Shown: positions 5,747 through 12,635 of the stretch, piece by piece
Position numbering within the stretch: position 1 is the stretch's first letter
How the letters are laid out: every line of letters begins with the position of its first letter
Assembly: GCA_900546465.1 (NCBI GenBank)
Contig: URCX01000045.1
Location: forward strand, 1 to 12,635
DNA length: 12,635 bases
From: an uncultured Bacteroidota bacterium
Lineage (GTDB): Bacteria > Bacteroidota > Bacteroidia > Bacteroidales > P3
Direction of reading: 5' to 3'
The notes under the pieces: generated by a model
The model's input: only the letters and a program-made list of their open reading frames with translations
Databases searched by the model: none
Told to the model about the DNA's origin: nothing
Position numbers and translations under genes: made by a program

Positions 5747-8554
5747 TTATTTGAGTTGCAGTTTGGGTTTAAGGTATTGTGCGGTGAGGCTGTCGGTTCG
5801 GGAGACTAAGTCTTCTGGGGTGCCTTCAAAGATTATGGTGCCTCCGTTCCTGCCCCCGCCGGGTCCGAGTTCTATAAGCCAATCGGCTGTTTTGATTATA
5901 TCCATATGATGTTCTATGATAAGTACGCTGTGTCCGAGTTTTACCAATTCATCAAAGCATTTATTCAACTTGACTATGTCATAGAAGTGCAAGCCTGTGG
6001 AAGGTTCATCGAAGATAAAGAGGGTTTTCTTCTCGCTGTCTCCTTTCGAGAGGAAGTATGCAAGTTTTATTCTTTGGGCTTCTCCTCCGGAGAGGGTTAT
6101 GGAGCTTTGCCCTAACTGCAAATAGTCCAAACCTACTTTCTTCAAAGCTCGCAGTTTTTGGGTTATGTGCTTGCAGAGAGGGTTTGCGTCATCTCCGAAA
6201 AATTCTATGGCTTGTTCTACTGTCATTGCAAGTACATCGGCTATGGATTTGTCCTTATATTTTATTTCCAAGACTTCTTCCTTGTATCGTTTGCCGTTAC
6301 AGTTTTCGCAAGGCAGGATTACATCTGCCATAAATTGCATTTGCACGGTTACCGTGCCTTCACCCTTGCATTCTTCACATCTTCCGCCGGCTATATTGAA
6401 GGAGAAGTATCCGGCTTTGAGACCTCGCTTCTTGGCAAGAGGCTGTTCGGCGAAGAGGGTTCTTATTTCATCGAAGGCTCCAAGATAGGTTGCGGGATTG
6501 GAACGGGAGGAACGTCCGATGGGGTTTTGATCGACCATCTCTACTGCCTCTATAAGTTTCAGGCTTCCGGTTGGTTCGGAACACTTAGGCATATCATCTA
6601 CCGACATTCCGAGCTTATAACGCATGGCGTTGTAGAATACTTTCTTTATCAGTGTGGTTTTGCCCGAGCCTGATACGCCGCAGACGACCGTGATGACTTG
6701 CAGAGGGAGGGTAAGGCTGACGGATTGCAGATTGTTCTCGCTTGCTCCCTCTATTTTGATGTATTCTTTCCAAGAACGTCGCTTAGTGGGCAAAGGTATG
6801 CGTTGTCTGCCGGAAAGGAAGTCCGCCGTAAGGGAATTGCCATGCTTTATAAGTTCATCGAATGTGCCTGCAAAAACAAGTGTACCGCCATGTCTGCCTG
6901 CATAGGGACCTATATCTATTATGTAATCGGCTGCTTTGATGACTTCTTCGTCGTGTTCTACAACTATAACGGTGTTTCCTGCATCTCTTAACTTCAAAAG
7001 AACGTTTATCAAACTGCAAGTATCGCAGGAATGCAGTCCTATGGTTGGTTCGTCCAATACATACATACTGCCCATCAACGGACTGCCCAAAGAGCTTGCC
7101 AAGGCTATTCTCTGGCTTTCGCCTCCTGAAAGAGTGGAACTTTGACGGTTCAATGTCAGATAGCCCAAGCCTACTTCGCAAAGATAGGATAGTCGGGTGC
7201 GAATTTCGGGAAGCAGACGAGAGGATAGGCTTTGCTCGTATTCTGTCAGACTGATATTATTGAAGAAATCAAGTAATTCGTTAACTGGCATAAGAACCAA
7301 ATCGACAATGCTTTTTCCTGCTATTTTGACATAGGAAGCGTCTTTACGCAATCTTGTCCCTTTGCAATCGGGACAGGTGGTTCTGCCGGTATATCGGGAA
7401 AGGAGTACTCGGAATTGTATCTTATAGCTTTCGCTTCTGATGATATCGAAGAAGCGATTTATACCTATAACTGTTTCATCGCCATTCCAAAGAAAGTCTT
7501 TTTGTTTTTCGGTAAGTTGATTGTAGGGCTTGTGTACGGGAAAGCGATTATAGGCTTTGGCAATGAAGTCTTCTTTGAATTTTCGCATCACTTCGCCTTT
7601 CCAACAGTTGACTGCACCGTCATAAACAGAGAGATCGCCTCGCGTTATTACCAAATCTTCCGATATGCCTTCAATCATACCGGAACCGCTGCACCGCTTA
7701 CATGCTCCGTAAGGGTTGTTGAAAGAAAAGAAGTTGTCCGATGGTTTTACGAATGTTATGCCGTCGGCTTCAAATCTGTTTGAAAAATGCATAAGTGTGG
7801 CATTCGACAAAAGCACATCACAGAAACCATCTGATTCATTGAACGCAGTATGCACGGAATCGGACAAACGCATACGCAATTCTTCGTTATCTTTGACCCT
7901 TTCTATACTTATTCGGTCTATGACTATAGTTAGGGTCTCCACTATCGAAACAGGGGTTTCCAAGAGTTCTTCTATGCGTTTGATTTCGTTGTTAAGCATT
8001 ACTCTGATATAGCCCGATTGCATTAGAAGTTCAAAACGTTCGGAGAGTGTTTCGTTTTCTTTGAGCTTGATTGGTGAAAGAATGCTTGCTTTGGTGCCTT
8101 CGGGTAATGTCAAAAGGGTATCTACAACATTGTTTACACTGTGGCGTTTTACTTCACAGCCGGAAACAGGGGAATATGTACGACCTATCTTTGCAAACAG
8201 CAATTTAAGATATTCGTATATTTCCGTACTTGTACCGACTGTGGAACGCGGATTACGGTTTGCCGTTCTTTGTTCGACTGCTATGGCAGGAGCTATGCCG
8301 CTTATGTCATCGACCTCCGGTTTGTTCATCTTTCCGAGAAACTGTCTGGCATAGGAAGAAAGACTTTCAACATAACGTCTCTGTCCCTCGGCAAATAAGG
8401 TATCGAAAGCCAATGATGTTTTCCCGCTTCCCGACACTCCCGTAACGACAACGAGTTTGTTGCTCGGAATTTCGACATTCAGGTTTTTGAGATTATTTAC
8501 TCTCGCTCCTTTTATTACTATAGGTTGGAGACTTTGCTGCTTTGATTTGTTCAT
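5747..8554 (-). CDS. uvrA: UvrABC system protein A (excinuclease ATPase subunit)
   Basis: A 935-residue tandem ABC ATPase that scans DNA for lesions with UvrB in nucleotide excision repair. Residues below are counted from this ATG. First half: Walker A GVSGSGKTS near 39-47, signature LSGGESQRI near 475, Walker B VLDEPTIGLH near 499. Second half: Walker A GVSGSGKTT near 626, LSGGEAQRI near 821, FIFDEPSTGLH near 846. The NPxGRSSRSNPATY stretch is typical of UvrA. Two CxxC pairs occur in each half (ACKRC and TCPDC; RCEEC and PCENC), matching the symmetrical zinc modules. The extra upstream CPxCG pair of E. coli-type UvrA is missing (FEADGITF in its place) and YCPxCG is YSPVSG. I recall this pattern in other Bacteroidota UvrA but could not check. 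The frame extends to a TTG at 8584, but 8554 is the first ATG. No consensus promoter is seen in 8555-8699. Confidence 0.95.
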   Translation of the reverse strand: MNKSKQQSLQPIVIKGARVNNLKNLNVEIPSNKLVVVTGVSGSGKTSLAFDTLFAEGQRRYVESLSSYARQFLGKMNKPEVDDISGIAPAIAVEQRTANRNPRSTVGTSTEIYEYLKLLFAKIGRTYSPVSGCEVKRHSVNNVVDTLLTLPEGTKASILSPIKLKENETLSERFELLMQSGYIRVMLNNEIKRIEELLETPVSIVETLTIVIDRISIERVKDNEELRMRLSDSVHTAFNESDGFCDVLLSNATLMHFSNRFEADGITFVKPSDNFFSFNNPYGACKRCSGSGMIEGISEDLVITRGDLSVYDGAVNCWKGEVMRKFKEDFIAKAYNRFPVHKPYNQLTEKQKDFLWNGDETVIGINRFFDIIRSESYKIQFRVLLSRYTGRTTCPDCKGTRLRKDASYVKIAGKSIVDLVLMPVNELLDFFNNISLTEYEQSLSSRLLPEIRTRLSYLCEVGLGYLTLNRQSSTLSGGESQRIALASSLGSPLMGSMYVLDEPTIGLHSCDTCSLINVLLKLRDAGNTVIVVEHDEEVIKAADYIIDIGPYAGRHGGTLVFAGTFDELIKHGNSLTADFLSGRQRIPLPTKRRSWKEYIKIEGASENNLQSVSLTLPLQVITVVCGVSGSGKTTLIKKVFYNAMRYKLGMSVDDMPKCSEPTGSLKLIEAVEMVDQNPIGRSSRSNPATYLGAFDEIRTLFAEQPLAKKRGLKAGYFSFNIAGGRCEECKGEGTVTVQMQFMADVILPCENCNGKRYKEEVLEIKYKDKSIADVLAMTVEQAIEFFGDDANPLCKHITQKLRALKKVGLDYLQLGQSSITLSGGEAQRIKLAYFLSKGDSEKKTLFIFDEPSTGLHFYDIVKLNKCFDELVKLGHSVLIIEHHMDIIKTADWLIELGPGGGRNGGTIIFEGTPEDLVSRTDSLTAQYLKPKLQLK

Positions 8555-8699
8555 TGTCGATATGGATTGTTTGAAAAGCTTCAAATGCGATTTTTATTTT
8601 GTGTTCAGACTTGGAGGATTTGCGATTGGCTGATATATTTCGCCTCAAGTTTTAGCATGAAAAGCAGATGCGGAAAAAGAAATTCGGATAAGATGAAAC

Positions 8700-8730
8700 A
8701 AAAAAAGTTGAAGCAGTATTTTACTTCAAC
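8700..8730 (-). terminator. Intrinsic terminator of the lon operon
   Basis: On the minus strand GUUGAAG (8730-8724) pairs with CUUCAAC (8713-8707) with a 10-nt loop that can be tightened by a U-G and an A-U pair, followed directly by seven U residues (8706-8700). The 5' arm encodes the last codons of the upstream gene and its stop codon lies in the loop, so the gene runs right into its terminator. This is the best-formed terminator in the window. Confidence 0.88.
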
Positions 8731-9122
8731 TTCATGTCTATCAAAATGCCGGAAGCGTCAAAAGAGACTCTCTCCGGCTCTATTTTTTCGAGTACTTTGT
8801 CCAACTGCTTTATCTTGGAGAGACGAACAATAATCAGATAATTGTCTATTTCTATGAAATCCGCTTTCTTTTGGAGTTGTTTCTTGAAAGAAGGTAGCAT
8901 TCCGACTATCTTCAACAGTCCGTCATCACAAGTCAAATGCAAATCCGTTCCGATGATTGTCTCGAATTTCAAGCGAAACTTATATGAAAGACCTATAAAG
9001 AACTCAAGTTCTGCCGTAATGCTTACCGTGGTGCTATCAATGTATGCAGGCGTTAATTTCTTGACGTGTGCTATGCCGAAATCATAGTCTCCTATTTCAT
9101 CATAAGTCAGTCTTAATTGCAT
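8721..9122 (-). CDS. Small cytoplasmic protein of unknown function, downstream of lon
   Basis: A 133-residue protein that I cannot assign to a family. It has no signal peptide, membrane helix, cysteine cluster or known catalytic motif. The first two thirds alternate hydrophobic and polar residues in short runs that suggest beta strands (VSITAELEFFIGLSYKFRLK, around 33-52). A lysine-rich stretch (KKQLQKKADFIE) and a short C-terminal region with SFDASGILIDMKLK follow. The ATG at 9122 is preceded by AGAAGG, a weak ribosome-binding site, and lies 19 nt after the lon stop codon. The gene therefore belongs to the lon operon and is its last member, ending inside the terminator. Co-transcription suggests expression together with Lon but does not reveal a role. 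Confidence 0.78.
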   Translation of the reverse strand: MQLRLTYDEIGDYDFGIAHVKKLTPAYIDSTTVSITAELEFFIGLSYKFRLKFETIIGTDLHLTCDDGLLKIVGMLPSFKKQLQKKADFIEIDNYLIIVRLSKIKQLDKVLEKIEPERVSFDASGILIDMKLK

Positions 9123-9141
9123 GCCTTCTGATTTTTATAGT

Positions 9142-11556
9142 TTAATTGACAAATGCCAATGAAGGAATTTCACTCATATTTTCTATGAAATGGAATTGCA
9201 ATCCGTCAAGGTAGTCGCTCTTTATATCCTCTATATCTCTGCGGTTTGCCTCGGAAAGAATGATGTCTGTTATTGTTGCACGCTTTGCAGCGAGTATCTT
9301 TTCCTTTATTCCGCCAACAGGTAATACGGAACCTCGCAGAGTGATTTCTCCGGTCATTGCCACATTGGATTTGACTTTCTTATGTTTTAATGTGCTGAGC
9401 ATTGCAGTGAACATGGTTACACCTGCACTCGGTCCGTCCTTAGGGGTTGCCCCTTCCGGCACATGTACATACATATTCTTCTCCTCCAATTCGTCGGCAT
9501 CTATTCCCAAACTCTCGGCATTCGTTTTGATGTATTCGTATGCCAATGTTGCACTTTCTTTCATTACATCGCCCAAATTACCTGTCAGGTTCAAGCCGCC
9601 TTTGCCCTTTCCTGCAGCTGCTTCTACGAAAAGGATTTCTCCTCCTACCTGCGTCCACGCCAGACCACATACAACGCCTATATGATTTTTATTAAGCTGG
9701 TGATCGTGTTGAGCTATCGGCAAACCGAGTATGTCTTTCAACTCTTCGGCTTTTATGGCTTTCTTATATTCTTCACTCTTTACAATTTGTACGGCTCTGT
9801 GACGAACGATTTTCGCTATGGTTTTGTCAAGCTGTCGCACACCGGACTCTCTTGTATATTGGTTTATGAGTATGGAAATAAGTTTATCCGATAAACCGAG
9901 ATCTTTCTTTGCCAAGCCATGTTCTTTCAACTGTTTCGGCAACAAATGTCGCACGGCTATTTGTAGTTTTTCCTGTTCGATATAGCCTGATATGTCTATA
10001 ACTTCCATTCTGTCAATCAAAGCAGGGTGTACATTGGAAAGACTGTTTGCCGTTGCAATGAACATTACGTTGGAAAGGTCGTAATCTATATCCAAATAGT
10101 TATCATGAAAAGCGGTGTTCTGTTCAGGATCCAATACTTCGAGCATTGCCGAAGCAGGGTCGCCGTTTGCACTCATGCCTGCGACCTTATCTATCTCATC
10201 AAGCACAAAAACAGGATTAGAACTGCCACATTTGGATATGGATTTCAAAATCCTGCCCGGCATGGCTCCTATATATGTACGGCGATGTCCCCTTATCTCG
10301 CTTTCATCATTCAATCCGCCCAATGCAACTCTGACATATTTTCTGCCTGTTGCCTTTGCAATACTCTTTCCAAGCGATGTCTTTCCCACTCCCGGAGGTC
10401 CGACCAAACACAATACAGGAGATTTCATATTGCCTTTGAGTTTCAGAACGGCAAGATACTCCAATATCCTTTGCTTTACTTTTTCTAAACCGTAATGATC
10501 GGCATCTAAGGTCTTTTGTGCCTTATCCAAATCGAAATTATCAGTGGTAAATTCATTCCATGGCAAATCCACCATGAAGTTCAAGTAATTAAGTTGAACG
10601 GAATAGTCAGGAGAACTGCTGTGCATTGAAGACAGACGAGCGATTTCTTTTTCAAAAGTGGCAGCAACCTCTTGATGCCAACGTTTTTTTGCTGCTTTCT
10701 TCTTCAATTCCTCGATTTCCTGTTCGGAAGGACTGCCTCCAAGTTCTTCTTGTATGGTTTTCAGCTGTTGGGTAAGCAAATAATCTCGCTGCTGTTTATC
10801 CATATCTTTGCTTACTTTACGCTGTATTTTCATCTTTAACTCTTGGAGGTTGGTCTCCTTGCTCAAAGCCTCCAAAACTTTATTTGCTCGTTTGGTAAAG
10901 TCGTCCATTTCCAGAAGTTTTTGCTTTTCCGGTACGTCAATATCCAAATGTGCTGCCACATAATTAAGAAGGAAATAAGGACTTTCTATGTTACGGATAG
11001 CAAAACCGGGATCCGATGGCATATTGGGCATTAACTTCAAAAGCTTAAGGTAACTATCCTTCAATGCTTCGGCGACAGCAGTTGCATTATGGGGCATATC
11101 CTTTGCTCCATCAGGTGCCGGCTGCACTTTTCCGACCCAATAAGGTTCGTTTGTTATGATTTGCTTTAACTCAAATCTATCCAAGCCCTGCAAAATCACC
11201 ATTGTGGTGCCGTCAGGCATATTAAGAGTTTTGAGAACTCTTGCCATCGTTCCGTAGCGATAAAGTTCCTCATCGGAAGGATCTTCAACCGACAATGCCT
11301 TCTGAGCTACTATTCCTATTATAAGTTTGTTCTTATAAGCTGTTTTTATCAACTGTACGGACTTTTCTCTGCCTGCCGTTATCGGCAAGACAACTCCCGG
11401 AAAGAACACATTACCTCTTAATGGCAATATGGGCAAATCTTCCGGCATGTCCGTAACTGTCAAATCTTTTGTATCTTCCTCTGTCAATAAAGGTATGATT
11501 TCGGTGTCCCCGTCCCCCATCAACCGTGTCAAATCAATCAAATCTTTATTCAACAT
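9142..11556 (-). CDS. lon: ATP-dependent Lon protease (endopeptidase La)
   Basis: An 804-residue cytoplasmic AAA+ serine protease that degrades misfolded and regulatory proteins. The N-terminal substrate-binding domain starts at about residue 41 (LPILPLRGNVFFPGVVLPI) after an acidic 40-residue extension, and a coiled-coil-like stretch covers about 240-310. The AAA+ module has Walker A GPPGVGKT (386-393), Walker B FVLDEID (450-456) and the pore-loop region before GHRRTYIGAMPGR. The proteolytic domain has Ser710 in PKDGPSAG and Lys753 in GGIKEK, 43 residues apart as in E. coli Lon, so the dyad is complete. The length is normal for bacterial Lon. The ATG at 11556 follows the stop codon of the GlmU-like gene after 6 nt in the same frame, implying translational coupling. 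No internal promoter or heat-shock-type element is seen, so regulation lies upstream of the window. Confidence 0.98.
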   Translation of the reverse strand: MLNKDLIDLTRLMGDGDTEIIPLLTEEDTKDLTVTDMPEDLPILPLRGNVFFPGVVLPITAGREKSVQLIKTAYKNKLIIGIVAQKALSVEDPSDEELYRYGTMARVLKTLNMPDGTTMVILQGLDRFELKQIITNEPYWVGKVQPAPDGAKDMPHNATAVAEALKDSYLKLLKLMPNMPSDPGFAIRNIESPYFLLNYVAAHLDIDVPEKQKLLEMDDFTKRANKVLEALSKETNLQELKMKIQRKVSKDMDKQQRDYLLTQQLKTIQEELGGSPSEQEIEELKKKAAKKRWHQEVAATFEKEIARLSSMHSSSPDYSVQLNYLNFMVDLPWNEFTTDNFDLDKAQKTLDADHYGLEKVKQRILEYLAVLKLKGNMKSPVLCLVGPPGVGKTSLGKSIAKATGRKYVRVALGGLNDESEIRGHRRTYIGAMPGRILKSISKCGSSNPVFVLDEIDKVAGMSANGDPASAMLEVLDPEQNTAFHDNYLDIDYDLSNVMFIATANSLSNVHPALIDRMEVIDISGYIEQEKLQIAVRHLLPKQLKEHGLAKKDLGLSDKLISILINQYTRESGVRQLDKTIAKIVRHRAVQIVKSEEYKKAIKAEELKDILGLPIAQHDHQLNKNHIGVVCGLAWTQVGGEILFVEAAAGKGKGGLNLTGNLGDVMKESATLAYEYIKTNAESLGIDADELEEKNMYVHVPEGATPKDGPSAGVTMFTAMLSTLKHKKVKSNVAMTGEITLRGSVLPVGGIKEKILAAKRATITDIILSEANRRDIEDIKSDYLDGLQFHFIENMSEIPSLAFVN

Positions 11557-11562
11557 TATGTT

Positions 11563-12635
11563 TTATCTTAGTTTTTTGTTCTTCAACGTACTCCTATATA
11601 CGTGTAACAATATTCTCTTATCTACATCACTCATTTCTATGCCTCTTCTTGCCTCCATCTTTTCTGCCACTTCTATTGCTTTATCGGCTTCAAAAGTTTT
11701 CATACCGCTCGGACCACCCCAAGCAAAAGATGGCACATAATTTCTTTGGTATCCGTGTCCGAAAATATTGGAACTTACACCTATCACAGTACCTGTATTG
11801 AACATGGTATTGATACCGCATTTAGAATGGTCGCCCATGATTGTTCCGCAGAAAGTTTGACCGGTAGGAACGAATGTATTTTTTTCTATACTCCACAATC
11901 TGACTTCCTCGTATGTGTTTTTCAAGTTTGAGGCGTTTGTATCCGCTCCTATATTACACCACTCCCCTATCACGGAATTACCGATAAATCCATCATGAGC
12001 TTTGTTGCTGTAACCGAAAATTACAACATTAGCCAACTCTCCTCCTACTTTTGCGTATGGTCCGAGGGTTGTCGCACCATAAATCTTGGCACTAAGTTTC
12101 AATACCGAATGTTCACACATAGCGAAAGGACCTCTGACGACAGAGTTTTCCATTATCTCGGCATCTCTACCTATATATATAGGTCCTTCTTTGGCGTTCA
12201 AAGTAGCACATTCAACAATAGCCCCCTCCTCTACGAAGATATTCTCGGGTGCAAAAACGCGATTGGTATTGCTCAATGCCGCACTCTTACGACCTTTCGT
12301 TACCAATTCAAAGTCTTCTCTCAATGCTCTGTCATTAAATACGAATATATCCCAAGGATTGACTATCTTGATGAAATCCTCTTCTGTTTTTATCACTTCG
12401 GAATTATCTTCCTCAGACATAAACTCGTCTTTTGTCTTAAACATTGCTACAATGTTTTCACCACAAACAAGTGTCTGTCCTGTCTTCAATGCTTTCACTT
12501 GTTTGACCAAAGCCGGAGTAGGACATACAGAACCGTTTATCAACATCATTGCATCAGACAATTCTGAAGGATACTTAACTGTAAGATAGTCCTCAGTCAT
12601 TGTGGAAGTCTTTTCCCCCAAATAACGTTCCCATT
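11563..12635 (-). CDS. GlmU-like sugar nucleotidyltransferase, 5' end cut off by window edge
   Basis: The visible 356 residues begin WERYLGEKTSTMTEDYL and run in frame off the right edge. The TTG at 12621 lies inside the gene and is not its start. I estimate about 25-35 N-terminal residues are missing. Residues up to about 130 correspond to the nucleotidyltransferase-like region. The rest is a left-handed parallel beta-helix, seen as hexapeptide repeats (IYIGRDAEIMENSVVRGPFA, then IGNSVIGEWCNIGADTN). This architecture is found in Bacteroidota proteins annotated as putative sugar nucleotidyltransferases (NTP_transf_4 region plus hexapeptide repeats). By analogy with GlmU it would act on sugar phosphates and acyl groups for the envelope, but substrate and activity are inferred. 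It is separate from canonical GlmU, whose GlcNAc-1-P motifs are not visible. It is the first visible gene of the lon operon. Confidence 0.82.
   Translation of the reverse strand, partial: WERYLGEKTSTMTEDYLTVKYPSELSDAMMLINGSVCPTPALVKQVKALKTGQTLVCGENIVAMFKTKDEFMSEEDNSEVIKTEEDFIKIVNPWDIFVFNDRALREDFELVTKGRKSAALSNTNRVFAPENIFVEEGAIVECATLNAKEGPIYIGRDAEIMENSVVRGPFAMCEHSVLKLSAKIYGATTLGPYAKVGGELANVVIFGYSNKAHDGFIGNSVIGEWCNIGADTNASNLKNTYEEVRLWSIEKNTFVPTGQTFCGTIMGDHSKCGINTMFNTGTVIGVSSNIFGHGYQRNYVPSFAWGGPSGMKTFEADKAIEVAEKMEARRGIEMSDVDKRILLHVYRSTLKNKKLR

Noticed and set aside
7170..7190. TATCTTTG promoter box inside uvrA
   Set aside because: It is explained by conserved codons and has no TTTG at 19 nt upstream. 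Similar chance boxes occur on the plus strand near 475, 8186 and 10803.
12619..12621. TTG at 12621 as the start of the GlmU-like gene
   Set aside because: The frame stays open to the window edge and the upstream codons (WERY) continue the protein, so the gene is simply cut by the edge.

Overview
The window looks like a chromosomal housekeeping segment from a member of the Bacteroidota, probably the order Bacteroidales. Three things suggest this. Promoter-like sequences match the Bacteroidota pattern TTTG-N19-TAnnTTTG. Leaders are A-rich, and only eno shows a clear Shine-Dalgarno sequence. The protein variants also fit: a UvrA without its first cysteine pair, a GlmU-like nucleotidyltransferase next to Lon, and a fused ADP-forming acyl-CoA synthetase. 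Species cannot be told from the sequence alone. Every gene I accept lies on the minus strand, so transcription runs from the right edge to the left.

Layout in transcription order (right to left). (1) A 5'-truncated GlmU-like sugar nucleotidyltransferase, lon, and a small uncharacterised gene form a tight operon (gaps of 6 and 19 nt) that ends in a strong intrinsic terminator at 8700-8730. (2) uvrA stands alone. (3) A short gap holds a phased array of CGCCG-centred palindromes (5633-5710) and a doubled -7 promoter box. These precede a secreted protein of unknown function and the ADP-forming acyl-CoA synthetase, which are 18 nt apart. Two hairpins follow the synthetase. (4) A gap of about 660 bp holds a second copy of the palindrome array, inverted (2643-2725), and then the eno promoter. 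(5) Enolase (eno), ribosomal protein L28 (rpmB) and a hotdog-fold acyl-CoA thioesterase follow. A terminator-like hairpin sits between rpmB and the thioesterase, ending 9 nt before the thioesterase start codon. (6) A near-consensus promoter at the left edge points out of the window.

Most genes are core functions: glycolysis, translation, nucleotide excision repair, protein quality control, and acyl-CoA energy conservation and hydrolysis. I see no mobile element, CRISPR array, prophage, tRNA or rRNA, and no defence or biosynthetic cluster.

The most unusual signal is non-coding. Two intergenic regions about 3 kb apart each carry four short AAACGCCGTTT-like near-palindromes at an almost exact 21-bp spacing, within an inverted pair of related cassettes of about 63 bp. 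Their function is unknown. A phased protein-binding array, or a REP/BIME-like dispersed repeat, are the main possibilities.
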